From Oscillospiraceae bacterium (GTDB lineage Bacteria; Bacillota; Clostridia; Oscillospirales; Oscillospiraceae), in NCBI GenBank assembly GCA_015067765.1, contig SVLV01000006.1:1-64000 (forward strand): a stretch of DNA of 64,000 nt. Direction: 5' to 3'. The notes below the pieces were generated by a model. The model made no database searches. It had not been told where the DNA came from and was given only the letters and a program-made list of their open reading frames with translations. A program made the translations under genes and the position numbers. Position 1 is the stretch's first letter; every line of letters begins with the position of its first letter. Below are positions 23,189 through 31,904 of the stretch, piece by piece.

Positions 23189-24325
23189 ATGAAAAATCTA
23201 CTCATCATAAATCCCGGTTCCACCTCCACCAAGCTGGCGGTCTGGACAGGCTACGAGCAGGTATTCTTCAAGGAGTTTAAGGTCGACAGTGCCGCCATCA
23301 AGCATCTGGATTACATGGTGGACCAGCTGCCGCTCCGTCTGGAGTCTGTGGAGGAGTTTTTCAAGGAATCTCCCATTAAGCTGGACCAGATCGACTACAT
23401 CGTTTCCCGCGGCGGCTCCCTCTTTGGCCTCAAGTGCGGCGCCTATAAGGTCAGCGAGCATCTGGTGACCATCGCCACCAATGCCCCTCGTTCTCAGCAC
23501 ATCTCCAGTCTCGGCTGCGTGATTGCCCACCACCTCTCCCAGCAGTACGGCATCCCCGCCATCATCTATGATGCCATCGCCTCCCACGATGCTGATGACC
23601 GCACCAAGCTGACCGGTATTCCCCAGATCAAAAGATGGTTGTCCTCCCATGTGCTCAACTCCAAGTTTGTTGCCCGTCAGGTGGCTGAGAAGATCGGCAA
23701 ATCCTACGATACGGCCAACATCATCGTGGCACATCTGGGCGGCGGCATCACCATCAACTATCACTCCAAAGGCAAGATCGTGGATACCGTTACGGACGAT
23801 GAAGGCCCCTTCTCTCCCCAGCGCAGCGGCCGCATCCCCTGCCAGCAGCTGATCCGCATGTGCTTCAGCGGCAAGTATACCGAGAAGGAAATGGTCAAGA
23901 TGATCCGCGGCAATGGCGGTCTGGTGGCCTATCTGGGCGTGCAGGATGCCAGAGATGTGGAGAAGATGATCCTCGAGGGCAACCAGCTGGCCAAGGACCT
24001 CTACGAAGTGATGGCATACAGTGTGGCCAAGGGCATCGCCGAGCTTTCCGTGATCGACAACGGCAACATCGATGCCATCATCATCACCGGCGGCATCGCC
24101 CATTCCAAGATGTTTACCGACATGATCGTGGATCGGGTGAAGTTCCTGGCCGAAGTTCACATCGTTCCCGGCGAAATGGAGATGCAGGCGCTGGCCTATG
24201 GCGGTATGCGCGTGATCGAAGGCAAGGAGATTGCTCAGGATTACAACTGGCTGCCTTCCAACTGCTCCTCTCTGGAGGATGTCCGCCGCCTGTACGGCAA
24301 GGGCTGCACCTGCGAGAATGAATAA
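23189..24325 (+). CDS. buk: Butyrate kinase
   Basis: This cytosolic acetokinase-family enzyme makes ATP from butyryl phosphate, releasing butyrate. The 378-residue protein begins MKNLLIINPGSTSTKLAVW, the family phosphate-binding start, and has NIIVAHLGGGITINYH, TDDEGPFSPQRSGRIP and the AIIITGGIAHS adenosine-binding block. ATG at 23189 is chosen rather than the TTG at 23171 because the family start falls there. It is followed 21 bases later by phosphate butyryltransferase. The same chemistry can act on isobutyryl or isovaleryl groups, so branched-chain substrates are possible. Confidence 0.95.
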   Translation: MKNLLIINPGSTSTKLAVWTGYEQVFFKEFKVDSAAIKHLDYMVDQLPLRLESVEEFFKESPIKLDQIDYIVSRGGSLFGLKCGAYKVSEHLVTIATNAPRSQHISSLGCVIAHHLSQQYGIPAIIYDAIASHDADDRTKLTGIPQIKRWLSSHVLNSKFVARQVAEKIGKSYDTANIIVAHLGGGITINYHSKGKIVDTVTDDEGPFSPQRSGRIPCQQLIRMCFSGKYTEKEMVKMIRGNGGLVAYLGVQDARDVEKMILEGNQLAKDLYEVMAYSVAKGIAELSVIDNGNIDAIIITGGIAHSKMFTDMIVDRVKFLAEVHIVPGEMEMQALAYGGMRVIEGKEIAQDYNWLPSNCSSLEDVRRLYGKGCTCENE

Positions 24326-24346
24326 GTCATAAGGAGGCTCATCCAC

Positions 24347-25255
24347 ATGCGATATAAGGATTTTGATGCATTGAAGGCACGACTGAAGGAGATGAAGACC
24401 GTTCCTGTGTGCGCAGTGGTTTGCGCGGAAGAGGCCCACGTCGTCGATTCCGTTGCTCTTGCTGCCCGCGAAGGTGTTGTCAAGCCCATTCTAATCGGCA
24501 AAGAGGCCAAGATTCGCGAGCTTCTTGCCGGCAATGAGGATATCGGCGCCGAGGTCATCAACAGCGAGACCAAGGAGGATGCTGTCAACACCGCCATTCA
24601 GCTGGTGCTGGCCGGCAAGGCACAGGTGCTGATGAAGGGTCTGATCGAGACCAGCACCTTCATGCGTGCTGTGCTCAAGAGCGAGAACAATCTTAAGACC
24701 GGCGGCATCGTATCCATGCTCTCCCTGAGAACCATGGGCCGCTATCCCAAACTCATCGGCTTTGCCGATGCCGGTATCTGCCCCCACCCCACATTGGAGC
24801 AGAAGAAGTCCATCATCGAGGAGTGCGTCCGCACCATGGGCAACCTGGGCATTGACTGCCCCAAGGTGGCCGTGCTGTGCTCCTCCGAGCAGGTCAGCGA
24901 TAAGTCCCCCGAGAGCCTGGATGCCGCAGAGCTGAAACGGATGAATCAGGAGGGTATCATCAAGGACTGCATCGTGGAGGGCCCCATCTCCTTCGATCTG
25001 GCCACCAATCCCGAGTCTGCCAAGATCAAGGGCTTTGAAAGTCCGGTTGCAGGCGATGCCGATCTCCTGCTGTTCCCCACCCTTACGGCAGCCAATGTGG
25101 CCGCCAAGATGGCCTCTTATCTCACCGGTGACCCCTCCGGTGTGATCATCACCGGAACGAAGATTCCCGTGATCGTCACCTCCCGCGCCTCTGCTGTCAA
25201 CACCAAGCAGCTCAGTATTCTGATGGGCGCGCTGCAGACCCTTTCGGCAGAATAA
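24347..25255 (+). CDS. ptb: Phosphate butyryltransferase
   Basis: This 302-residue enzyme of the phosphate acetyl/butyryltransferase family converts butyryl-CoA and phosphate to butyryl phosphate and CoA. Diagnostic regions are LMKGLIETSTFMRAVL, GIVSMLSLRTMGRYPKLIGFADAGICPHP and the C-terminal AGDADLLLFPTLTAANVAAK with a later GVIITGTKIPVIVTSRA. AAGGAGG lies 9 bases before the ATG. It forms an operon with buk in the order buk-ptb, whereas the classical Clostridium operon is ptb-buk. No crotonase or butyryl-CoA dehydrogenase genes are in this window. Confidence 0.93.
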   Translation: MRYKDFDALKARLKEMKTVPVCAVVCAEEAHVVDSVALAAREGVVKPILIGKEAKIRELLAGNEDIGAEVINSETKEDAVNTAIQLVLAGKAQVLMKGLIETSTFMRAVLKSENNLKTGGIVSMLSLRTMGRYPKLIGFADAGICPHPTLEQKKSIIEECVRTMGNLGIDCPKVAVLCSSEQVSDKSPESLDAAELKRMNQEGIIKDCIVEGPISFDLATNPESAKIKGFESPVAGDADLLLFPTLTAANVAAKMASYLTGDPSGVIITGTKIPVIVTSRASAVNTKQLSILMGALQTLSAE

Positions 25256-25290
25256 GCGCGGTCGCCGAGGCGTCTTTCCCTCAATAAAAT

Positions 25291-25327
25291 AAAAGGACAG
25301 CGCGTATGTTACGCTCTGTCCTTTTTA
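25291..25327. terminator. Bidirectional terminator, buk-ptb / AI-2E family gene
   Basis: AAAAGGACAG pairs with CTGTCCTTTT around an inner GCGTA/TACGC stem (25291-25326), with T-rich tails in both directions between convergent genes. Confidence 0.88.
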
Positions 25328-25356
25328 CTGTTCAGGATACTTCCGAACCGGGCCAC

Positions 25357-26595
25357 TTACTCCTGCAGCTCACTTTCCGGTTCCTTTCCGGTATAACTGG
25401 AAAGTTCTACCGGAAGATTCTTCTTTTTCAGCTGCCGGTTGATGATGTACTGACCCAGCGTCTGCAGGCAGGCAAATACCGGCACACCAAGGAACATACC
25501 CATTACGCCGAAGAAACCACCGCCCACCAGAATCGCCACAATGACCCAGAAGCCGGAGATTCCGGTGGAATCTCCCAGGATCATGGGGCCGATCAGGTTG
25601 CCGTCACATTGCTGCAGCAACAAAATGAAAATCACAAAGTACAGGCACTTGAGGGGATCCACCAGCAGAATCAAAAATGCCGAAGGGATCGCTCCCAGGA
25701 AGGGACCGAAGAACGGGATCACATTGGTCACACCCACCACCACACTGACCAGCGGTGTGTAGGGCATCTGCAGGAGGGAGCATCCAATAAAGCACAGGAT
25801 GCCGATGATCAGGGAATCCAGCAGTTTCCCTCTCACAAAGCCGCTGAAGATGGAATCTGTGCGATGTACTGCCCGCATAAAAAGCGCTGCCTTTTTCTCC
25901 GGCAGAAGGCCATAGACGATTTTTTTGCTGCCCGCCGCACCACGCTCTTTCAGCGCCAGCAGATAGATGGACACCATCACGCCGATCACCAGATTCTTCG
26001 CGAAGGTCACCAGACTCCATAGGCCGCTCCACAGACCGCCGGTCAGGGAGGCCAGCATACCCTGAATACCGGGCAGGAATTCTGCCGTCAGGAAATTCAG
26101 CGCCGACTGATAGTAGCGATCCAGCAGATTTTCCAGACCTCCGCCCAACTCCGGATTATCTGCAATAAATGCAGACACCCAGGCATGGATCTGATTGTAA
26201 TAGTTCTCTGCATTGTCGATCAGCATCAGCACACTGTCGATCAGCTGGGGAATCAGCACGCTCATCAGCAGATAGATCAGGCCCAACACCAGTACCCAGG
26301 TCACCAGAATACTGATGGCCCGCAGCCAACCTTTCTTGCCTTTGAACTCAACGGTTTGCTTTCGCAAAATATGTTTCCCCAATTTCCGGATCCCCAGTTC
26401 CACCCAGTTTATGATAGGAGTCAAAAGATATGCCATGGCCATGCCGTAGAGGATGGGTGCCAGGATATCGAGCAGTTTGCTGAAAAACAATTGCAGCGTT
26501 CCGCCCTTATAGAATACATCAAAAAAGACGAGCATTGCACAGGCTGTCAGGAAGATGGTCAGTCCCCATTTGAAATATACCTTGATGCCTTTCAT
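25357..26595 (-). CDS. AI-2E family transporter (YtvI/PerM-like)
   Basis: This 412-residue membrane protein has about eight membrane segments, matching the AI-2E exporter family. Diagnostic parts are ILAPILYGMAMAYLLTPIINWVE (about 45-67), the VVGVTNVIPFFGPFLGAIPSAFLIL segment (about 285-309) and the C-terminal GGGFFGVMGMFLGVPVFACL. Members export small molecules or exchange ions (for example the Na+/H+ antiporter-like members), so the substrate is open. The ATG at 26595 follows AAAGGGGGAC. It is monocistronic. Confidence 0.9.
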   Translation of the reverse strand: MKGIKVYFKWGLTIFLTACAMLVFFDVFYKGGTLQLFFSKLLDILAPILYGMAMAYLLTPIINWVELGIRKLGKHILRKQTVEFKGKKGWLRAISILVTWVLVLGLIYLLMSVLIPQLIDSVLMLIDNAENYYNQIHAWVSAFIADNPELGGGLENLLDRYYQSALNFLTAEFLPGIQGMLASLTGGLWSGLWSLVTFAKNLVIGVMVSIYLLALKERGAAGSKKIVYGLLPEKKAALFMRAVHRTDSIFSGFVRGKLLDSLIIGILCFIGCSLLQMPYTPLVSVVVGVTNVIPFFGPFLGAIPSAFLILLVDPLKCLYFVIFILLLQQCDGNLIGPMILGDSTGISGFWVIVAILVGGGFFGVMGMFLGVPVFACLQTLGQYIINRQLKKKNLPVELSSYTGKEPESELQE

Positions 26596-26763
26596 ATCCG
26601 TCCCCCTTTTCGCTTTTTTCTATCATACCGAAACCTCCCCTTTTTTTCAAGGGGAGAAGCCTTCTGAATCCATTAAGATTTGATAAATTCCCTCACATTT
26701 ATCATGGATACTTTTTTCAAACCTTCTTCCGGTCCGGCCAAGCCCCAAACTGCTGAATCCGAC

Positions 26764-26806
26764 AAAAAGTGGAGGACTGCCCTCACGGACCGCTCTCCAC
26801 TTTTTT
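26764..26806 (-). terminator. Terminator of the NSS transporter gene
   Basis: AAAAAGTGGAG (26764-26774) pairs with CTCCACTTTTT (26795-26805) around a partly paired loop. On the minus strand it follows the transporter stop codon and ends in TTTTTG. Confidence 0.8.
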
Positions 26807-26816
26807 GTGTGATTCC

Positions 26817-28244
26817 TTATGCAAAAAAGAAGCTCTGAATCTGGCCATAGAGGACCATCAGCAAAATGACCGGAGTAATAAAACGGATGCACAGGCGATA
26901 CAGCGGCGCGGTGCCGAAATGCTGGCCGGTCACTTCCACCTCGCTGCGGATCACATCGCTGCCCACTTCCCAACCAATGATCAGACAGGTCAGCAGACCA
27001 CCCAGCGGCATCAGTAGTCCCTCGGCTACCATACTGAAGAAACTAAGCCAATCGCCGTTCCATCCCTGCTCTGCCAAATTCAGCAACTGATAGGGGGCGA
27101 TGCCGTTGTTGCCCATGCCGTCCATGCACACCAGCACACACAAGGCGCCGATCAGCAGCGCTGCCACCAGCGCGCAGAGCGGTCTGCGGTGCTTTCCCCG
27201 CTCCTCGGCCTTCTCCACAAAGTAGGAGATTACCGCCTCAAACAGGGCAATGGATGTGGACAGAGCGGCAAGCACCACCAGCAAATAGAAGAGGATGCCG
27301 AACACCGGTCCCACCGATCCCATATTGTCAAAGACATTCTGCATGGTGGCAAAAAGCATCTCCGGGCCATCCAGCACACCCTGCGGATCCAGGGCAAAAC
27401 GGGCCGGCAGTACACAGAGGCCCGCCATCAGTGCCACAAGGGTATCCATCACTACGATCAGGAGGGTATTTTTCGTCAGGCTCTCCTTCTTATCCAGATA
27501 GGCACCATAGGTCAGCATGGTAGCCATGCCGATGGACAGGGAGAAGAATATCTGCCCTCCTGCCGCCGAGATCACGGCGAACAGCGACGGCTCCTGCTCA
27601 ATGACACCGTTGGCCACGGCCCAACCCGGTACAAACATGAACTGCAGACCCTCTACGGCACCGGGCAGTGTGCAGGCACGGATGATACACACCAGCAGCA
27701 TGAAAAACAGCAGCGGCATGCTGACCTTGCACACTCGCTCAATGCCGCCGTTGATGCCTCCCATGACGATCAGCATAGTGATCACCAGGAAGATCAAACC
27801 GTAGACAACGCTTTCCAGTTGGTTCCCCATAAACAGGCGGAACACCTCTGCTCCGACCACGCCGTTGGTACCAAAGCCGCTGCCCAGCAGATTGCCCAGA
27901 TTCAGCACCACATATTTGATGCAGTATCCACCCAGCGCGCTGTAAAAGCCCAGGATCAGAAAAGAGGCGATCACACCCAGCCAGCCGGCCCACTTAAAGC
28001 GGCGGCTGATGATCCGGAAAGTGGCCACCGCACCTCTGCCGGTTTTCCGGCCCAGGGTGATCTCACTGAGCAGCAAAATGTAGCCACAGAGAATTCCCAG
28101 CACCAGATAAACAACCAGGAAGGTAAACCCTCCGTTGGCTCCCATCTTATAGGGAAAGCCCCAGATATTTCCCAGGCCAATCGCCGATCCGACCGCAGCC
28201 ATCAGGAATCCGAAATTGCTTCCAAAGCCTTTTTTCTCCCGCAT
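26817..28244 (-). CDS. Sodium-dependent transporter, NSS (SNF) family
   Basis: This 475-residue protein with about twelve membrane segments belongs to the neurotransmitter:sodium symporter family, as LeuT and MhsT. The N-terminus FLMAAVGSAIGLGNIWGFPYKMGANGGFTFLVVYL (about 13-47) contains the unwound TM1 sodium/substrate site, and QIFFSLSIGMATMLTYGAYL (about 235-254) is TM6. Bacterial members import amino acids with Na+, commonly hydrophobic ones. The ATG at 28244 follows GAGGAG. It is monocistronic, between its own terminator and the Zur-controlled region. Confidence 0.95.
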   Translation of the reverse strand: MREKKGFGSNFGFLMAAVGSAIGLGNIWGFPYKMGANGGFTFLVVYLVLGILCGYILLLSEITLGRKTGRGAVATFRIISRRFKWAGWLGVIASFLILGFYSALGGYCIKYVVLNLGNLLGSGFGTNGVVGAEVFRLFMGNQLESVVYGLIFLVITMLIVMGGINGGIERVCKVSMPLLFFMLLVCIIRACTLPGAVEGLQFMFVPGWAVANGVIEQEPSLFAVISAAGGQIFFSLSIGMATMLTYGAYLDKKESLTKNTLLIVVMDTLVALMAGLCVLPARFALDPQGVLDGPEMLFATMQNVFDNMGSVGPVFGILFYLLVVLAALSTSIALFEAVISYFVEKAEERGKHRRPLCALVAALLIGALCVLVCMDGMGNNGIAPYQLLNLAEQGWNGDWLSFFSMVAEGLLMPLGGLLTCLIIGWEVGSDVIRSEVEVTGQHFGTAPLYRLCIRFITPVILLMVLYGQIQSFFFA

Positions 28245-28463
28245 GGTATGTACTCCTCATAGTATAGAATCGTTTCTTTGAGAAACTGTGTCCGTTCCTT
28301 CTCCCTCTATTACGGGTTATTTTTACTATACAGGAAACTTCCTCCCGGCGCAATAAATATTTGCAGGAAGCCGTCCTCTTCCCCGCTTTCCGTCGTTTTC
28401 CTCTCCCTCCGTTTTTTCCTGTGCTTCTCTTCCGTTTTTTTAGCAAAAGCACTCCCCTTTCTC

Positions 28464-28517
28464 TTGACTTTCCGCTTTTTATCTGTATAATTTGAAAATG
28501 AATTTCATTTTCAAATT
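28464..28517 (+). promoter_or_regulatory. Promoter and Zur/Fur-type operator of the zinc uptake operon
   Basis: TTGACT (28464-28469), a 16-base spacer and a consensus TATAAT (28486-28491) precede the fur-family gene. A perfect 14-bp inverted repeat, AATTTGAAAATGAA-T-TTCATTTTCAAATT (28489-28517), overlaps the end of the -10 box and the transcription start. Its TGAAAATGA half-sites are of the Fur/Zur/PerR type. With zinc transporter genes in the same operon, Zur is the natural candidate and the operon is probably autoregulated. Confidence 0.82.
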
Positions 28518-28529
28518 GGAGGCATGAAT

Positions 28530-28934
28530 ATGTCTGTTACCTATATGACCCGCCAGCAGCGGGCGGTACTGCGCTGCATGGAGACCGCGCAGCACGGCTG
28601 TGCCACCGCAGCGGAGTTGGCTGAGCAGCTGCATCAGCAGGGTCAGTCTGTTGGTTTGACCACGGTATACCGACAGTTGGAAAAATTGGCTGCGCAGGGT
28701 CTGGTCCACAAGATCGTCACCGACGAGGGGGCCTACTATCAATATTGCAACTGCCAGGAGCACAGAGATTGCTTCCTGCTCAAATGTGAGCGCTGCGGCA
28801 GCATCTCCCATTTGGACTGCACCCATCTTGGTCACCTGTACAGTCATCTGCTGACGGATCACGGGTTTGCCATCAACCCCCGGCGCACCCTGTTTTACGG
28901 ACTGTGCCGCAACTGTCAGGAGGCACAGGGATGA
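28530..28934 (+). CDS. zur: Fur family regulator, probably zinc-responsive (Zur)
   Basis: This 134-residue protein has the Fur winged-helix domain (about 1-80, with GLTTVYRQLEKLAAQGLVHKI as recognition region) and the C-terminal dimerisation domain. It has the structural zinc site from two CxxC motifs, CERCG (86-90) and CRNC near the end, and metal-sensing residues such as the H/C-rich YCNCQEHRDCF segment. ATG at 28530 is chosen rather than 28524 because GGAGG lies one base from the latter. The gene overlaps the zinc-binding lipoprotein gene by four bases (ATGA), which supports zinc rather than iron or peroxide as signal. Confidence 0.88.
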   Translation: MSVTYMTRQQRAVLRCMETAQHGCATAAELAEQLHQQGQSVGLTTVYRQLEKLAAQGLVHKIVTDEGAYYQYCNCQEHRDCFLLKCERCGSISHLDCTHLGHLYSHLLTDHGFAINPRRTLFYGLCRNCQEAQG

Positions 28935-29905
28935 AAAGACGCCTGTTTTCCCTGCTACTGGCACTGATGGTGCTGTTCTCTCTCACCGCCTGCGGCAAAA
29001 ATCCGGCAAAAGATGATATCAAGCTGCAGGTTGCCTGTTCCCTGTTTCCCTACTATGATTTTGTCCGGGCCATCGGCGGCACTTTCGTCCAGCCTCAGCT
29101 GCTGATCCCCGCCGGCCGGGAGACTCACAGTTTTGAGCCCACTCCTCTGGATGTGATCAAAATGAGTCAGGCCGATGTGCTGATCTACAACGGCGGTGAA
29201 GGGGAACTGTGGGTGGAAGAAATCCTCTCTGCCTCCGGAGAGAACATTGGGCAAGTGGTGTGCATGATGGACCACGCCCAAGCACTCATCGAGGAGGAAG
29301 TGGTAGAGGGTATGGAGCACGACCACACCCATGAACATGCTCACCAGCACGGTGAGCATTGCGATCACGACGAGATCACCTACGATGAGCATATCTGGAC
29401 CTCTCCTCTGCAGGCGATGACTCTGTGCCGGGTTATCTGTGAGGCGCTCTGCACGGCAGATCCCGACCATAGCAGCGATTATCGGGCCAATCTGGAGGGA
29501 TATCTGGAGCAACTGAAGCAGTTGGATACCAGCTTTCAGCAGGTGGTACAGCAGCGCAGCCGGGATCTGCTGGTGTTTGGTGACCGCTTCCCGCTGGTCT
29601 ACTTCTGTCAGGCCTACGGCCTGAATTACCGGGCCGCGTTCCATGGCTGCGCCAGCGACACGGAGCCGTCCCTTACCACACTGAAATATCTCATTGATCG
29701 GGTACGGGAGGAACAGATCCCCGTGGTCTATACCATCGAACTCAGCAGCCGGAAAATTGCCGAAGCAATTGCCGAGACCACCGGCGCAAAAGTTCTGACA
29801 TTCCACTCCTGTCAAACGGTGACACGGCAGGAATTCGATGCCGGAGCTACCTATCTGAGTCTGATGGAACAAAATGTATCTGTACTGAAGGAGGGTCTGT
29901 GCTGA
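28931..29905 (+). CDS. znuA: Zinc ABC transporter substrate-binding lipoprotein (ZnuA/AdcA-like)
   Basis: This 324-residue lipoprotein binds zinc outside the membrane and delivers it to the permease. It has a lipobox LTAC near residue 22, the conserved RETHSFEPTPLDV block whose His is a zinc ligand, and a His/Asp-rich loop HDHTHEHAHQHGEHCDHDE typical of zinc-specific cluster A-I proteins. Downstream DEHIWTSPLQA supplies the second His, and IELSSRKIAEAIAETTGAKVL the C-terminal lobe. It overlaps both zur and the ATPase gene, forming the operon zur-znuA-znuC-znuB. Confidence 0.93.
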   Translation: MKRRLFSLLLALMVLFSLTACGKNPAKDDIKLQVACSLFPYYDFVRAIGGTFVQPQLLIPAGRETHSFEPTPLDVIKMSQADVLIYNGGEGELWVEEILSASGENIGQVVCMMDHAQALIEEEVVEGMEHDHTHEHAHQHGEHCDHDEITYDEHIWTSPLQAMTLCRVICEALCTADPDHSSDYRANLEGYLEQLKQLDTSFQQVVQQRSRDLLVFGDRFPLVYFCQAYGLNYRAAFHGCASDTEPSLTTLKYLIDRVREEQIPVVYTIELSSRKIAEAIAETTGAKVLTFHSCQTVTRQEFDAGATYLSLMEQNVSVLKEGLC

Positions 29906-30609
29906 TGGACACTTTACTCACCTGTCAGGATGTCTCTCTGGGTTATGAGGGGCGTCCGGTCTGGGAACATCTGAATTTGACAGTTCATCGGGGAGACTAT
30001 ATCTGTATCGTGGGCGAGAACGGCTCCGGTAAGTCCACTCTGCTCAAGAGTCTGCTGGGTCTTTTGCCGCCTCTGGCCGGCCAGATCACGCTGTCCCCGC
30101 AGCTCAAGCGCGGCGCCATTGGCTATCTGCCCCAGCAGACCCGCGCTCAAAAGGATTTCCCGGCCACCGTCAATGAGGTGGTCCTCTCCGGCTTTCTCAA
30201 CGGCCGAGGTCCTCACTTCTTCTATACCGCCCGGGAAAAGTCTCAGGCCCTGCAAAACATGGGAAAGCTGGGCATTCTGGAGCTGAAAGAGCGTTGCTAC
30301 CGGGAACTCTCCGGCGGTCAGCAGCAACGGGTCCTGCTGGCCCGTGCGTTGTGCGCGGCCGGTGAGGTGCTGATTTTGGATGAGCCGGTCACCGGTCTGG
30401 ACCCTGCCGCCGCGCTGGATCTGTACCGGACGCTGCAATATCTCAACCGGCAGGAAGGTCTGGCCATCATTATGGTCACCCATGATATGCCCAATGCCCT
30501 GCGCTATGCCACCTCCCTGCTGCACGCCGGAAACGGCAGCTATTTCTTCGGCTCTGTGGAGGAGTATCTGGCCTCCCCCTACGGAAAACGGTTTGGAGGT
30601 GTGCGCTGA
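29905..30609 (+). CDS. znuC: Zinc ABC transporter ATP-binding protein
   Basis: This 234-residue ATPase energises zinc import. It has Walker A GENGSGKS (about 38-45), Q-loop in YLPQQTRAQ, signature LSGGQ in ELSGGQQQRVLLARAL and Walker B LILDEPVTGLD, with the switch His in MVTHD. ATG at 29905 overlaps the znuA stop (TGATG); GGAGGG is 9 bases upstream, while a GTG at 29899 is too close. It is coupled to znuB by another four-base overlap. Confidence 0.95.
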   Translation: MDTLLTCQDVSLGYEGRPVWEHLNLTVHRGDYICIVGENGSGKSTLLKSLLGLLPPLAGQITLSPQLKRGAIGYLPQQTRAQKDFPATVNEVVLSGFLNGRGPHFFYTAREKSQALQNMGKLGILELKERCYRELSGGQQQRVLLARALCAAGEVLILDEPVTGLDPAAALDLYRTLQYLNRQEGLAIIMVTHDMPNALRYATSLLHAGNGSYFFGSVEEYLASPYGKRFGGVR

Positions 30610-31424
30610 TGGCTTTGCTGCTGGAAATGTTTACCTATCCCTTTATCCTCCGTGCCTTTATCGTGGGCATTCTGGTCTCCCTGTGCGCCGCCCTACTGGG
30701 CGTCCCGTTGGTACTGAAGCGCTATTCTATGATCGGCGACGGTCTCAGCCACGTATCTTTCGGTGCTCTGGCCATCGCTATGGCCTGCGGCTGGGCTCCG
30801 CTGCCGGTGTCCATCCCAGTTGTGGTGGTTGCCGCCCTTTGCCTCCTGCGAATCACCGAACGCAGCCCCCTCGGTGCGGATGCCGCCATCGCCGTCACCT
30901 CCGCATCGGCACTGGCACTGGGCATTCTGGTTACCAGTCTCACCACCGGCATGACCACGGATGTGGACAGCTATATGTTCGGCTCTATTCTGGCCATGGA
31001 TCGGGCAGATGTCGCTCTGTCGGTGGGTCTGTCTGTCTCCGTACTGGTGTTGTATCTCCTGTTCTATCACAGATTATTTTCCATCACCTTTGACGAGAGT
31101 TTCGCTCAGGCCACCGGCGTAAAGGTCGGCCTCTACAACACCCTGCTCTCTGTTCTGACGGCGCTGACCATTGTGCTGGGCATGCGCATGATGGGTGCCA
31201 TGCTGATCTCCAGTCTGGTGATTTTCCCTGCACTGACCGCCATGCGGCTGAAAAAGAGTTTCCGGGGCGTGGTGCTGCTGGCAGGAGTCCTTTCTGTGGT
31301 CTGTTTCTGCTTGGGGCTCACCGGCTCTTACCTGTTGTCTACCCCCGTGGGCGCCACAGTTGTTTTGGTCAATCTGACCGCATTTCTGTTCGCTTGTATC
31401 TTCTCCCGAATCAGCCGCCGATGA
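30609..31424 (+). CDS. znuB: Zinc ABC transporter permease
   Basis: This 271-residue membrane protein of the cluster A-I (Mn/Zn) permease family has about eight membrane segments. Typical blocks are LLGVPLVLKRYSMIGDGLSHVSFGALAIA (about 24-52) and MGAMLISSLVIFPALTAMRL (about 196-215). Its ATG overlaps the znuC stop (TGATG). It is the last gene of the zur-znuACB operon, followed by a terminator. Confidence 0.95.
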   Translation: MALLLEMFTYPFILRAFIVGILVSLCAALLGVPLVLKRYSMIGDGLSHVSFGALAIAMACGWAPLPVSIPVVVVAALCLLRITERSPLGADAAIAVTSASALALGILVTSLTTGMTTDVDSYMFGSILAMDRADVALSVGLSVSVLVLYLLFYHRLFSITFDESFAQATGVKVGLYNTLLSVLTALTIVLGMRMMGAMLISSLVIFPALTAMRLKKSFRGVVLLAGVLSVVCFCLGLTGSYLLSTPVGATVVLVNLTAFLFACIFSRISRR

Positions 31425-31449
31425 TTTTCACAACAAGAAACTTCCGTGC

Positions 31450-31499
31450 AAAAACCGCCGCTCTGCCGCCTAAAACAGGCCGGAGCGGCGTTTCTTTTT
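31450..31499 (+). terminator. Terminator of the zinc uptake operon
   Basis: CGCCGCTC (31456-31463) pairs with GAGCGGCG (31483-31490) around an inner GCC-rich stem, followed by TTTCTTTTT. The next 140 bases up to the ilv promoter are AT-rich and hold nothing recognisable. Confidence 0.85.
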
Positions 31500-31637
31500 A
31501 AGAAACTTTTTCTTTTCTCCTGACAGTTTCTTCCTGTTTTTCTCCTCTTTTTTGTTGGTTTTGCATAGAGCTCTCCAGTCCGCCTCTTTTCTGTTCATAA
31601 AAATACACAAAAATCCCATTTTTTTGAAAAATTTTTA

Positions 31638-31665
31638 TTGCCTTTTTGAATGGTGGGAGTATAAT
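31638..31665 (+). promoter_or_regulatory. Promoter of the ilv operon
   Basis: TTGCCT (31638-31643), a 16-base spacer and a consensus TATAAT (31660-31665). The start near 31672 gives a leader RNA of about 350 bases before ilvB, containing the leader peptide and attenuator. Confidence 0.75.
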
Positions 31666-31772
31666 GTGGGGTAAGCAGACAAGTGTTTGCGCCAACAATT
31701 GTCCCCCGGACCGCGGCGGCTCAGCCGTTTCCGATCCGCGAAGACAGCCCAACAGGGGCACGGGAGAGACGT

Positions 31773-31904
31773 ATGAATACGATGAAGCAGATCGTTAACA
31801 TGATTGGCCGCATTATTCTGGTTCTGGTACAGATTATTATTGTACGGAAAGAGAATAGTGTGTTTGGTCATGCTGTCAGCGAGGAGTGCACCTCCGCCTG
31901 TTAA
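31773..31904 (+). CDS. Ilv leader peptide (Ile/Leu/Val-rich)
   Basis: This is a 43-codon open frame with a good ribosome site (GGGAG, 6 bases upstream of ATG). Residues 14-24 read IILVLVQIIIV, so ten of eleven codons specify branched-chain amino acids (ATT, CTG, GTT, GTA), the end products of the operon behind it. It sits between a promoter and a strong terminator that precedes ilvB. This is the layout of the leader peptides of the enterobacterial and actinobacterial ilv operons. The peptide itself is expected to have no function; ribosome stalling on these codons when charged tRNAs are scarce would be the signal. Translation is inferred. Confidence 0.82.
   Translation: MNTMKQIVNMIGRIILVLVQIIIVRKENSVFGHAVSEECTSAC

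Noticed and set aside
23198-24439. 413-codon minus-strand frame opposite buk
   Set aside because: Opposite to butyrate kinase, which has full family motifs; the shadow has none.
26647-26973. 108-codon minus-strand frame overlapping the end of the NSS transporter gene
   Set aside because: It shares the strand with the transporter in another frame and spans its terminator; no coding signs.
31498-31761. 87-codon minus-strand frame between znuB and ilvB
   Set aside because: Overlaps the znu terminator and the ilv promoter, has no ribosome site and an unusual basic composition.
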